NCBI GenBank assembly: GCA_964036045.1
Contig: OZ038389.1
Location: 62,820,359 to 62,884,358 of the forward strand
Origin: Eutreptiella sp. 'Long Island Sound 2002'
Lineage: Eukaryota; Euglenozoa; Euglenophyceae; Eutreptiales; Eutreptiaceae
Direction: 5' to 3'
Length of the DNA: 64,000 nucleotides
A program made the translations under genes and the position numbers. The notes beneath the pieces are model-generated. The model did not search any database. It had not been told where the DNA came from and was given only the letters and a program-made list of their open reading frames with translations. Numbering within the stretch: the first letter of the stretch is position 1; every line of letters begins with the position of its first letter. Below, one piece after another: positions 36,328-47,103 of the stretch.

Positions 36328-36363
<36 letters not shown>

Positions 36364-37244
36364 GACCCCCTTGCCGGCCACCACGGCGGGTGGATGTGTA
36401 ATTTGGTCACAATGGGACGGGGCAATCCACTTGGGGATGGAAAGTATGGGTACTCCGGGCACCCCAGCCCATTTAGTGTAGCACTAAGGGGGGGGGCATG
36501 AGGTGCGAGGTGGTGGTGCCGCTTTGCCTACCCCAATATTGCACTCCCCTCCTTGTAGATGAACGCCGGGACCATGCTGCTCCTACGATGTTTCAGTACA
36601 AATCCACAAGGCCCTTAGTGGCTATGACCTACCTTGTTTAGAGCGCATATGGCCCTCAATGGATATGACTAGCCGTGTGCATGGTGCACCAGACCCTGAG
36701 TGGGTATGGCTAGCCCTAGGTAGACCCTAGGAAGGTGGGGTAGATAGGGTGGACATGAACGGTCCTGTGTAAAGCGCACAAGGTCCTCAAAGGATATGAC
36801 TCTATATGTTGCTTGGGTTGGCGCTGGGCCAACATGGGGCTTGCGCTCTGCGGGACATCGATGGAATCAAGCGTGCCCGGGAAGGTTAGTTTGGATAGAT
36901 ACACGGTGCCAATAGGAGGCCCTCAAGCGCCCGAGGCATAAACCCTTTGGGAATGACCGTGCGGGTTTTGGGTTAAATTTCAGCCACATACACATCAACA
37001 ACACGTTGGCCCCTTACCCAAGTTCGGATGTGGATCTTGGGCCAGGGAGACACCTCCATTCTAGGCCAAGGGCAACGGACCGGGGGGTGAGGTGTCATGG
37101 ACAAAAAGCATGTAAAAAAATGTCAACGCGAGGGTGCCGAAAAAAAAGAAAGTCCGTCAATTTGGTTGCCACCCCTCCTCTTTGGGGGTCCCTGAGGCAA
37201 ATTGCGTGACCCCCTGGATGGCATACGTTCTGTGAGGATGCTGC
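35091..37244. other. Intergenic stretch with microsatellite and degenerate short repeats
   Basis: A TG/CG dinucleotide run lies at about 36302-36359. Degenerate repeats of the form GG-CCCT(C/T)A(A/G)-TGG-TATGACTAGC recur near 36615-36800. No gene is supported. Confidence 0.6.
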
Positions 37245-38925
37245 CCAAATTTGGGCCCTTTCTAATTTTCTCCCCATGCCGAGCACTGGAGACCCCCAAG
37301 AAGGCAGCGGTTATCTAGCCATCTTGCCCTGATTTGGGCCCCGAATAAGGAAGGGGTTAAGTAGCCCTTTCTGATTTTATCCCTACCTTGAGCACTGGGG
37401 ACCCTCCAGAACATAGGGGTTATGTAGCCATCTTGCCCAAATTTGGCCACCCAAGAAAGCACGGGTTAAGTAGCCACTTCAATTTTCTCCCCATGCTGAG
37501 CACCGGGGACCCCAAGAAGGCAGGGGTTATGTAGCTGTCTTGCCCCGATTTGGGCCCCCGATAAGGCAGGGGTTAAGTAGCCCTTTCTGATTTTCTCCTT
37601 GACTTGAGCAACGGGGACCCTCGAGAATGTAGGGGTGATGTAGCCATCTTGCCCAAGTTTGGGCCATTTCTGGTTTTCTCCCCATGCCGAGCATTGGGCA
37701 CCTTAGAACGGCAAATGTTATGTTGCCATCTTGCACAAACTTGCCCCCCACCAAAAAAAAAGCAGGGGTTAAATAGCCACTTCTCATTTTCTCCCCATGG
37801 TAAGCACTGGCGACCCCCAAGAAGGCAGGGATTGTGCAGCCCTCTTGCCCAAATTTGGGCCATTTTTAATTTTGTACCCTTGCCAAGCGCTTGGGACCCT
37901 TGAGAAGGGTTATGCAGCCGTCTTGCCCTGATTTGGGCCATTTCTGATGTTGTCCCCATGCCGAGCATTGGGCACCTTAAAACCGCGAAGGTTATGTCTC
38001 CATCTTGCCCAAATTTGGCCCCCCAAGAAGGCGGGGGTTAAGTACCCCCTTCTAATTTTCTCCCCATACTGAGCACTGGAGACCCCCAAGAAGGCAGGGG
38101 TTATCTAGCCATCTTGCCCTCATTTGGCCCCCCGATAAGGAAGGGGTTAAGTAGCCCTTTCTGATTTTATCCCTACCCTGAGCACTGGGGACCCTCCAAA
38201 ACATAGGGGTTATGTAGCCATCTTGCCCAGGTTTGGGCCAAATCTGATGTTCTCCACATGGTAGGCATTGGGCACCTTAGAACGGCGGAGGTTATGTCGC
38301 CATCTTGCCCAAATTTGGCCCCCCAAGAAGGCGGAGGTTAAGTAGCCATTTCTCATTTTCTCCTCATACTGAGCACATACTGAGCCCTGACAGGGGACCC
38401 CCAAGAAGGCAGGGGTCACGTAGCTGTCTTACCCCGATTTGCGCCCCCCATAAGGAAGGGGTAAGGTAGCCCTTTCTGTTTTTCGCCCTACCTTGAGCAC
38501 CGAGGACCCTTGAGAACATAGGGGTTATGTAGCCATCTTGCCCAGGTTCGGGTCATGTGTGATGTTCTCCCCATGCCGAGCATTGGGCACCTCAGAACGG
38601 CGGAGGTTATGTTGCCATCTTGCACAAACTTGGCCCCCCAAGAAGGCGGGGGTTAAATAGCCACTTCTCGTTTTCTCCCCATGCTAAGCACCGGCAACCC
38701 CCAAGAAGGTAGGGGTTGTGCAGCCCTCTTGCCCAAATTTGGGCCATTTTTAATTTTATGCCCGTGCCAAGCGCCTGGGACCCTTGAGAAGGCAGGTGTT
38801 ATGTAGCCATCTTGCCCTGAATTGGGCCTTTGAGAAGGCATGGACCAAGTAGCCACGTCTGATTTTCTCCATGTGCTAAGCATTGGGGGCCGTTGAGAAG
38901 CAAGGGTTACATTGTTGTAGCCCCC
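37245..38925. repeat. Satellite-like tandem array, about 80-112 bp monomers with a ~788-bp higher-order period
   Basis: The monomer pattern is GAGCACTGGGGACC(C), GAAGGC AGGGGTTA, TGTAGCCATCTTGCCC, AAATTTGGGCC. Monomer starts can be read at 37281, 37390, 37498, 37606, 37689, 37801, about 37884, 37961, 38069 and 38180, so spacing is mostly 108-112 bp, with shorter 80-83 bp forms. The ~200 bp starting at 37281 recur almost unchanged at 38069, a 788-bp step, while the pair 37801/38683 is 882 bp apart. The array therefore has higher-order structure with indels. It ends beside an integrase fossil. Confidence 0.85.
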
Positions 38926-39080
38926 AAACTTTTTCATGGGCAGGAAGTCAACGTTTAGTAGGGAGTTTTCGCACCAGGGAATAGGGAGAGAGCTATAGAG
39001 TCCTTGATACCTAGAGTGGGACCGTTGCTGCCCTTGCAGGGCCAAGCATCTGCAATGGACTGCATGAGTTCCCTGGACTA
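38905..39080 (-). pseudogene. Fossil of a Ty3/gypsy integrase (zinc-domain to core border)
   Basis: The minus-strand reading gives MQSIADA, then SRYQGLYSSLPIPWCENSLL, NVDF and KKFGGYNN. This corresponds to integrase of copies 1 and 2 (MQTIVDA; SRDRGLISSLPIPYCANSLL; YVDY; RFGGYDS). It is a diverged relative of the window's own elements, present only as about 170 bp. Confidence 0.7.
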
Positions 39081-39122
39081 CTTAGATCCAAAAGTTTATG
39101 TAGCCATTATGCCCACATACCA

Positions 39123-39203
39123 GATTAAACCGTACCTGGGGTTCGGCGTCCTTATCGGCTCGGCGTCCTTATCGGCTCGGCGTACTTTCGGTACGGTTTA
39201 ATC
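39123..39203. repeat. Inverted repeat with internal 21-bp direct repeats
   Basis: GATTAAACCGTACC at 39123-39136 is inverted at 39190-39203. Between them GGCGTCCTTATCGGCTCGGCG-type sequence is duplicated in tandem. The whole could fold as a hairpin and shares its arm with the adjacent 253-bp inverted-repeat element. Confidence 0.7.
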
Positions 39204-39442
39204 CATCACCCCCCCCTTGTTTTGGCCGAAAAAATGGCCGGAAGTCCGGCCGGACCTTCGGCCGGCCGAGTCGGCCGGCCGAAAGTCCACCTTCTTTGTG
39301 TACCGCCTTGCCTGTGGCCCCTTAAATAACATGACTCCTGCGGTGGCCACAGACCGCCTGTGCCTTTTGTGTGTACCGCCTTGCCTGTGGCCCCTTCAAT
39401 AACATGACTAGTACAAGGGGGGCTGACGGATTAAACCGTACC
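39190..39442. mobile_element. 253-bp inverted-repeat (MITE-like) element
   Basis: The ends 39190-39220 and 39413-39442 are about 30-bp inverted repeats: GGTACGGTTTAATCC, a 5-bp spacer, a C-run and CTTGT against the reverse complement. The inside contains a 41-bp direct repeat at 39297-39337 and 39370-39410 (period 73) and GGCCGGCC-rich palindromic sequence. No coding capacity is present. MITE identity is inferred; no clear target-site duplication was seen. Confidence 0.6.
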
Positions 39443-41784
39443 TTCGGCCGGCCAAAAGTCCGGCCGACTGAGTCGGCGGGCTGAAAGTCCGGCCGGACTT
39501 TCGGCCGGCCGAAGGTCCGCCGAGCCAATAGGTCAGCCGAACCCAGGTCTGGTTAAATCCGGCCGGCCTGGCGAGCTCAGGCCCCACCCGGAACACAGTT
39601 CCATCAATCGCCACGGGGAAACAATTGTGACCACACAGGAAGAAGCACAAGTGTTAATGCGTGAGTTGGGAGATACCACGTTTGCTCGCTATGAAAGGGC
39701 TTGGAATTTGTTGGTTCCGGCTTTGTTGAAGGCGCGGTTGGTCATTGACCCTTCGGATTTTGCTCAATGGGAGCACATTCCTCTGTTCAAGCTGGCAACA
39801 TTGTATGGCTGAGGGGCGCAACATGTATCAGGGGCTTCTGTTATTCCCTTGTTTCCCAGCGTTGCGCTTTGAGAGAGCGCTGGTGCGTGTCAAGAGGTTG
39901 TGGAACGTGGCGCAACCCAGGTATCATTGGTTTACGACGTTTCTTCTTTGCTGGGATTGTTGGCGAGTCTGCAGCCTCTGGTTGCTGTTTGGTTTGGCCT
40001 TTCCTCCATCCCACTGGCCGTAGCTGCATTGCACTACGGGGGTTCTCCGCCCAGGCCAGTGGATGAGGCGCGACACGGTCACGGTCCGCTCTTCTTTTAT
40101 TTATTTTTTTGTTTTTATGGAGTTTGATGTTGACGCAGCTGGCAGGGTATATATGTGACCTTGTGAGCATGGTATCACGGAGTTTTTTGTCCGGGCGCGT
40201 GGCATATATTGGCTGGATATGTGTGTGTGTTGATGTGGGTGCTGGTGTGCATGTACTTGGGCTGTTCGGGGACGATTTCCGCCTGCGCGAGGGCAAGATC
40301 ATGTTGGTGCAAGGGGAAGTTTTGCGCCCCTGGTCTACATATCCGCGTCCCTTTTCTTGACTTATGCTCTCGTGTGCATGCCTGTGTGCGTGTGTGTCCT
40401 TAGACCAGGTTTGTCCAAGGCAAACTCAAGTTTGGTCAGTGCGGGTGTACAGGTGCACACGTGTGAAGTGCTTGCTCCTTTGTGTGTCAGCCGTGTTTTG
40501 ATATTTGAGAGATGACGGCCCACCTACCCACCCTGCAACAGTTTCTATGGCACATGCTGCCTTCTGCACCTGGCATCACATCCCTTTTCCGCTTTCCAGC
40601 TGCAGCAAACGGTCTACTTCAGAAAGGCGCCTAGTCGCCAATGGTCATGATTTTTCTTTGACTGTCTGCGGCTTGACAAGATTCTACCTCCAACCAGTGC
40701 CTGCCCTGCTATTGCTTGTGCTGGGATTTGGTCGCTTTGCGTCATCTACGTGTGTGTGTGTGTGTGTGTGTGTGTCTGGGCAGCTGGTGTTAGGTTCCGT
40801 GTGCCGTTTTTTTATGAGCGACTGGACCCTTGGTGTACCCTTTTTGTATGAGTGGCTAGACCCTTGGTGCAGCAGCCTGCCCATCAGAGAAATTAGCGAT
40901 GTCAGGAAGACGTCACACCAAGGTGCTCGTTGATGGAGAGGATGACTTGGGTGCACCAGGTTGCAAGAGGCACAGAGCACCACTCGCTGATAGTGAGCTG
41001 TGTCTTTTTGGTTTTGCTAGCAGCTGGCAGTGACGGACTGTATGTATGTGTGCACATGTCAGTGCTGAGCTTTCCACCATTCTGCTTGTGACTGGCCTGC
41101 CGACTACCCATCCCCTGTGCACGAGGGGATCTGTTCCAGAGTGAGAGTATTTCTGTTTTCCGCTTCTGTTTTGGTCGTAAAAAGAGAGAGAGTGAGTGTG
41201 TGTAAGTGGGAGCATGGCTGTGGGTCGCTGGCAGGTGTAGCATGGTGGCTGGCGCGGATAGGCTTGGGAAGGAATGGTTGCCAGATCCCGTTGTAGACCT
41301 CTTTTGCAGGATTTTCCATCGCACCATGTGGTCTGGACTATTCTATGAGGTTTAGTGGTGTTCAATATTCATAGAAATTGATTCAACGTTATCAACACCT
41401 GAGGAATTCACCCACACCCTCCCATTTGAGCCCTGCACAGACCAAGACTTTGGTGTCCGCAAGCCGAAACAACTCTCTGCAGGGCTGCCATACATCTACA
41501 TTATCATTGGCACTGATGACGATGCGCAGACGTTGGCGAAGACCATTACCATCGCTGGGCAGCAATTCGAATCGGAGGTCAGACAGACGTGGAACCTCAT
41601 CTGGAATGGTCTGTTGCATTGCGTGTTGTTGCGAATGTTTTCAATTTTTTGGGATGGTGAATTTCGTTGGTGCTGCAGCTGTCGTGCAGGGTTGTGGTTT
41701 GCCAAGGAAGCATGGCAACGGGGAACACTGTGAGGCCCGGAACGCTGAATTGTACGACGGGCACTGTCAACAAAAAGGACTCTA
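39443..41784. other. Stretch without an assignable gene
   Basis: 39443-39545 continues the GGCCGGCC/GGACTTTCGGCC palindromic sequence. A 61-codon frame at 39627-39812 (TTQEEAQVLMRELGDTTFAR; RYERAWNLLVPALL) looks protein-like and vaguely like the SAM-like N-terminal domain of tyrosine recombinases, but it is too short to assign. A (TG)n microsatellite is at about 40751-40777. Confidence 0.4.
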
Positions 41785-41935
41785 TCCATGAGGACTCTCC
41801 CCATGACTCCGCCCATGACTGCCCCCATGACCCTACTCACAAACCTGTTCGTGTCTCCACCCCTGACTAGAAGCATGACTCGACCCACGACCCTGTGACC
41901 CTCTACCCGGGACTCTACCCATGATTCCGTGTGCT
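41785..41935. repeat. Degenerate CCATGAC-type minisatellite
   Basis: CCATGACTC/CCCATGACTG/CCCATGACC-like units of about 10-14 bp recur from the CCATGAGG near 41787 to the CCATGATT near 41918. The units are imperfect, and no coding is implied. Confidence 0.5.
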
Positions 41936-44900
41936 ACAACCTCATGGCTTCCACCGTCGCTTGTCTGCCTACCAGATTGTTGTGAGACCTCTTTCCCCAG
42001 TTCTTGCATGCGATTCTCTACTTTGGGGCGAGAAGGTGGACCGGCATGTAGGGCAGTCTGGGGCTCCTCTTTTTTTTTTCGAATTTCTGAGAATATAGTC
42101 ACTACTGGATTGAGTGCTCAGCGATGGATGGGTGGGTGGATAAGGGGCACCGGTCTACCAGGCCTCACCCCTTCTTGTTGGGGCCTCCCACATGAAGCGG
42201 CTTTGAAGGCCTGCCAAGAGCTGCCATCGCTCGATGTCGATGGGCACTGTCTGATCAGCCCTGCCAACCTGTTTGGACCCAACCATCCAACGCAACCACA
42301 TTGATACCAATGGATGCATGGGACGCACTATACACAAGCTCTGCCCCACCTCGGACACCTGAATGCTGTTTGTGACGAGGAGGAGGCACCTCAGAGCATG
42401 AAATCCATGTCGATATTGTATGATCTACAATTAGGGGGCGTTTTCGCACAGCGCGGGTACAGCGCGCGCACAGCGCCAATTATTACGTTGTTTACCCCGG
42501 GAACACCCCTGAAAACCACCCCCTACAGAAGCGTGCATGATCCATTCAAAACAGCATCGGGGGTGCAGAATTCAAGACCCTGGGACCCGTGGCAAGCATC
42601 AGACTAAAACAAAAAATCCCTGGTGTACAAGCAGGGGCTGTAAGGTGCAGAATTCAGGACCCCGGGACCCATGGCTACCGGTGGTGAAAAACAGCCGTCT
42701 TTTCGCACAGTGCGGGCGGTATGAATGGTTGTACTAAATACAACGTAATATGGTCTCGAGACGGTTGTAGTCATACAAGTCATACAACCTGCTATGCTTT
42801 CCGAGCAAAGCTGACCTGTTGTGTCAAACAACAGCCGGGCAGCACACCTCGATCTTTGTTTCTGTAACAGGTATCAATGCCAAGCGGAAGCAGATTTTGC
42901 GTCAGTAGTTGATACATATCCATAGTCGGTGTGCATATCACTTTCGGCTGTATGCGTGTGTGAACTTTTGAGGAGGTCTGGTGTTGTCAGGAAGCCGAAA
43001 CAAACGTGCGTGTCTATTTTGTGCCATTTCGCTGCAGTTGTAATGAGATTGTGCTTTCATGTAAGATATTTGTGCCGATCAATGAGGTCACAATTGAAGA
43101 TTTAATATTTTCTACTGTTACTGTTGCTGTTCTTGTTGTAATGCTGATTTGGGTCAAAAAAGAGTTATCCGAGGCGGCGCTCAGCCGCAAAAAAATCTCT
43201 TTGGTCGTGTTGGCATGTAGGTGGTTTCTTTCGTGGACACCCTTGCAATTGTATTTGGTCTAAACCGGGCTATGTTGCTGAATTCTTGCCATCTGAATTT
43301 GGTTTCGAAGTTGGTAAAAGAGTTTGCTGGGCTGTCTGGGCTCTGAAGTGAATCCGACAAACAATATTTTGCCCACAAGTCTCAGTATTTTCTTTTTGTC
43401 ACCACATGAAGTTTTTTGATCTGGACACAACCACTTGCGACTCCCAGCAAAGTGTATGTCGTGCTGGCATACCACACGTCTTCGTCCATCCTATTTCTAC
43501 CCTATTTACAGAGAGATGGTGGCACCATTGACCTTATGATGAATGTATGAAGATTTTCATATCCAATTTCGTCTAGTCTCGCCCATTATATCTAATCTAG
43601 TAAGTGCGGGTGGGCAGTTGAAAGTGTATGAAAAAACTATGGAATCAAGACAATTGAAAGGTTTGGGAATTCGGGTGGCTCGCTTCCTTTCTATCCATGC
43701 AATGACTGGTCTGTGAGGGTTTCTATGTCCTTCTGTGGGTTGAGCGTTGATTGACCCCTTTTTTTTTTCCACATTGTTTTGGTTGCTGAACCAATTTATG
43801 AATATTTTGGGTCATGGAATGTGGATTGAGGCTTTATGCGCCATAGTTGCATTGAAAGCTGAACAAGCTCTGATCCCCACCCAAGGACTGTTGTGCACTA
43901 GATATTAACCTCTGAAGCCTTTTCGCCCTTATATGACCATGTTTGACTGACTATGAGTTCTGGGTCCATGCAATTGTATTTCTGTCAGTTTGATGGGTGG
44001 GAAACACAAAAGTTGGCAACTCAAGATGGTGTCCAAGCTGCATTGTTGTGTATGTAAAAAAGACCCCGGCAATCTTTTTGCACGCCGGTTTGTATCCTGG
44101 TTACGATTGGGAGATGTACCTAAGATTTCCATTTCAGGTGGTCAGGTGTGTTATTTTTTTGTTCACTGAGGTCACAGGGCAGAACAGAAGCAATATTGCA
44201 TGTGATATTCTGCGGGCTGCAGTATTGTGGGAATCCCAAAACAATTTTGAAAGCTGCAGTCAGGAAAAGGAGTGCAGGCTGGCTGCTATGTGTGCAGGCA
44301 CATTTGACTTGGCCCCTCAGCACCAACCCATGCAATCTACTTCTGCATCCCTCCCTGTTTTCCCTCCATCCTTGACAAACAAACGGCGTGGGGGGTGCCA
44401 GGTGCAGCCCCCCCCCCCCTGACCCCCCCCCCCTTCTGGAGGGCCAAAATTGTTTGAGAGGTCCCGACCATCGTACAAGCCAATATGGAGAAATTCACTG
44501 GCGCCACAGGCGCCGGAAAATTTTGGTGCCCAGTTTAAATGGGCCAGGAAACCCGGTCACCCCATGTGGTTATACTCAAAATGCTCAGTTTTTTGTCGCC
44601 ATCTTCTCTGGACCCCCGAGAAGGCAGGGTTTGTGCAGCCACTTCTCATTTTGTGGCCACATTGATCTTTCCCAGATGGGGACAAATGGGGACAAATGTT
44701 GTCTGTTGAACAAACATGTTAAATAGTGGGTAGGGGTGCGTGGGTGGGAATATTGCCGGGAAACCACGGTGGTTCAAAGCAAGGGATGGTTTTGGGGGTG
44801 CCTCCCCCCTTTTTTCAAAGGGCCAAAATGTTTTAGGGGGTGTCGGGGTCAAGGACTGCACCTGGGCACCCCCCATGGCAAGCGGCATGCGCAGCCAGGA

Positions 44901-45172
44901 ATTTAATGCCTGCAACGCCTGCCACAACCCCTGGTACTGCAGCATCAGCACCAGTATCAGAATGATGGGCTGAGTACATGCTCATGGGCTGATTGCCAAT
45001 TGTTTGCTTGTAGGCATTCTAACCCCGCCAGTCAACTATTCCACAGACACAGCATGCGGCACCTGCAGCACAGCAGCAGCCGTCGCACACACACCAGGCT
45101 TTAGCATTGTTCAACAATGATGCAAGGCATTGCAACGAACGCAAGGAAAGTGGTGCAAAGAAGGAATATGCA
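41936..45172. other. Stretch without an assignable gene
   Basis: The sequence GGTGCAGAATTCA(A/G)GACC with GGGACCC after it occurs twice near 42563 and 42645. A hydrophobic segment (FSTVTVAVLVVMLIWV) is encoded near 43105-43155 in an otherwise featureless frame. Homopolymer C runs lie at 44408-44434. No gene is supported. Confidence 0.4.
44597..44657. repeat. Isolated unit of the 37-39 kb satellite
   Basis: The stretch GCCATCTTCTCTGGACCCCC, then GAGAAGGCAGGGTTTGTGCA and GCCACTTCTCATTTTGTGGCC, repeats the vocabulary and order of the satellite monomers. It is a single unit about 5.7 kb from the array. Confidence 0.65.
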
Positions 45173-45274
45173 ACACACAGTCGTCAATGGCAATATTGCT
45201 AAAGGGGAGTTAGTTCTGGTGGTACACACAGTCGTTAATGGCAATATTGCTAAAGGGGAGTTAGTTCTGGTGGT
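45173..45274. repeat. Perfect-frame 51-bp tandem duplication
   Basis: Two adjacent 51-bp units differ at about one base (GTCGTCAATGG versus GTCGTTAATGG). They sit in an open plus frame (45117-45647) and would encode a 17-residue repeat, HTVVNGNIAKGELVLVV. The surrounding frame is Cys-rich with no known domain, so I do not call it a gene. Confidence 0.8.
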
Positions 45275-46416
45275 AGTTAAGATGGTTGTAAGATTGGAGA
45301 GAAAAAAGGGGCTCCAGATTATGATCAACATTTGTTGGGTGCAAGATGTGCCACGTTTTTGCTCGCAGCCCGCAGCCCATTGCTGCAACTGGAATTCTTC
45401 TTCCTCCAATAGTACCTGTCCTGCAAATAGTGGTCATTGTATCTCGAGTTCGGAAACAGCCGCAGACTATTTGGACAAGCTGCTAGATTGTATCTTGGAG
45501 GTTGCTGGCTACACATGTCGCTGCAGCCCACAACAATACAATAATTTCAGCCTTCACTTGGACCAAATCTTTCGCCCATCAAGCAATATGACAGGAATGT
45601 GTCTTGTGCGGCATTGTGCGGGATTCAGTTGCACAGGATTGCTATGAGCAGGTGCGTCCTTTGTGAAGTATGGATGCCAGAAGTTCAGAAAACCAGGTCA
45701 TACGAATGAACTTTCATCCTCTCAATGCTGATGCAAGATTTAGTTATCAGAACATGTTCCCCTGGGGGGATTGATGTGCATGTGAAGCATGGGCCGGCTG
45801 TGTCGAAAAGGGCCTGTGCATTTATCTGGTTCTGATCAACATTGGGTGCGCGACTGTAGCAAATGTAGTGGTACAAGGAGACCATGAGAGTTCTGGTGGA
45901 GCTGGAAAATCGCCTGCTGCTCCATGGTACCTGTGATGTGGAATTGATGACCATTGCATGGCCACATGCTAGTTGGAGGGAGTGCCCGTGCACGGCCGCA
46001 TACTGGCCAAGTTTGCTACCCAATACGTTGCCGTTGTGGCATAAAGGGGCACTTTTACAAGGAATGTGTCTCTGAAGCCCTGGCATAGGAGCAAAGAGGA
46101 TTACTGCTTGAAATCTGAGCTTGACCATAAGTCATCCCATGCTAAGGATATCGCTGGTTTCACAATACAGGTGGCGTGTTGGAAGACCGTTGTGGCCCAT
46201 ATGGAGGATGTGTGGAAGGATATTGAGTCATTTCACACCGAAGTCAGTCGTTTGCTTCAGTGGAAAGGTTGGCGTGGAGAACGTATCGCATAATGATAGC
46301 AACTGGCAGTACCCGGCAGGTTCGGAAGGATCTATTTGTCATCTTTATTGTGTTTTCTTTTGCACATAGGGGGAACGTTAGCGCGCCGGGCGCGCGCCGG
46401 GCATCTTTTGTGACCC

Positions 46417-46728
46417 GTGCCCTACCGGTGGACTGTTGCCGTTGATATGTTGGGCAACATTATATGGATTTGCCCCTTGGCCCCCGGGACATCAGCAGAT
46501 GTTTTGATTTGGGATGGGTGTGGACCTTCTCGTACCCGAGGTGATTTCTTTGATTTCGAACTTGGGGGCCATGATGGTGCTTATAAGGGCCGGATTCATG
46601 TCATTGTGCCATTCATTGGAAGAAAGAATGGCACTTTGACAGCCCGCCAACAATGTTACAATGAGGTGCACGGGTGGTATAGTGCACGCATTGAGCAGCT
46701 GTTTGCTCGGTTGTGGCACGCAAGATGA
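46417..46728 (+). pseudogene. PIF/Harbinger-like transposase (DDE_4) fragment
   Basis: This open frame encodes the core of a DDE superfamily endonuclease. VDMLGNIIWICPLAPGTSAD has the first Asp and the PG-x-x-x-D block, GGHDGAYKG has the second Asp of the D-G/A-Y motif, then come the RIHVIVPF strand, the QQCYNEVHGWYSARIEQLF helix with R-x-x-E, and a basic end. These are the family's conserved blocks in the usual order. PIF/Harbinger transposases cut and move DNA elements with short TIRs. The N-terminal part and the partner Myb-like protein are not found, and no TIRs were located, so this is likely a remnant or a single exon. Confidence 0.6.
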
Positions 46729-46749
46729 GGCAGAGGATGAGGCAGAAGT

Positions 46750-47103
46750 GTGTGTGTTGTGTTGCCAGGACGCTCCACCGTCGCAGTTTGTGATGAGTGT
46801 AAGGAGCACTATTGTACTGAATGTACCCACACTTGTGGGACCAATGTTATGATGCAGCTCTACTGTTCGCAATACCTCGATAACGCCTATCGCTTCTACT
46901 GGAGATCGATGCGGTTGTGTATTCCTAACCCCCCATTCTCCCAACTTGCTAAGGTGTTGACCAAGATCGCCCTTAAAGGAGCGAGAGTGGTCTCGTGTAC
47001 CCCAGTTTGCAACTTTCTTGAGCTGGGGCAGTTTGGGTCACCTAATTCTAAGGGCGTTTCCAAGGGGTGTGCTTGGGGGCTCTTCGGGGGGAACATAGTC
47101 TGA
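46750..47103 (+). pseudogene. NPPF-motif methyltransferase-like domain fossil with Cys-rich leader
   Basis: From 46849 the frame reads MMQLYCSQYLDNAYRFYW, then IPNPPFSQLAKVLTKIALKG and ARVVSCTP. This is clearly homologous to the domain between protease and RT of copies 1 and 2 (MQLYCSKQLNNAFRFFW; ANPPFSLLAKVLTKIA; RVVMCTP), but it is diverged and on the opposite strand. It is preceded in the same frame by a Cys-rich CDECKEHYCTECTHTCG stretch not present in those copies. No flanking protease or RT is recognisable, so this is an orphan fragment. Confidence 0.65.

Noticed and set aside
36302-36359. CRISPR or regulatory array reading of the TG/CG run and nearby repeats
   Set aside because: It is a plain dinucleotide microsatellite; there is no spacer-repeat pattern and the DNA is eukaryotic.
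39627-40066. Tyrosine recombinase (Crypton/DIRS) call
   Set aside because: Only a 60-residue stretch resembles a SAM-like N-terminal domain; no catalytic R-H-R-Y core follows.
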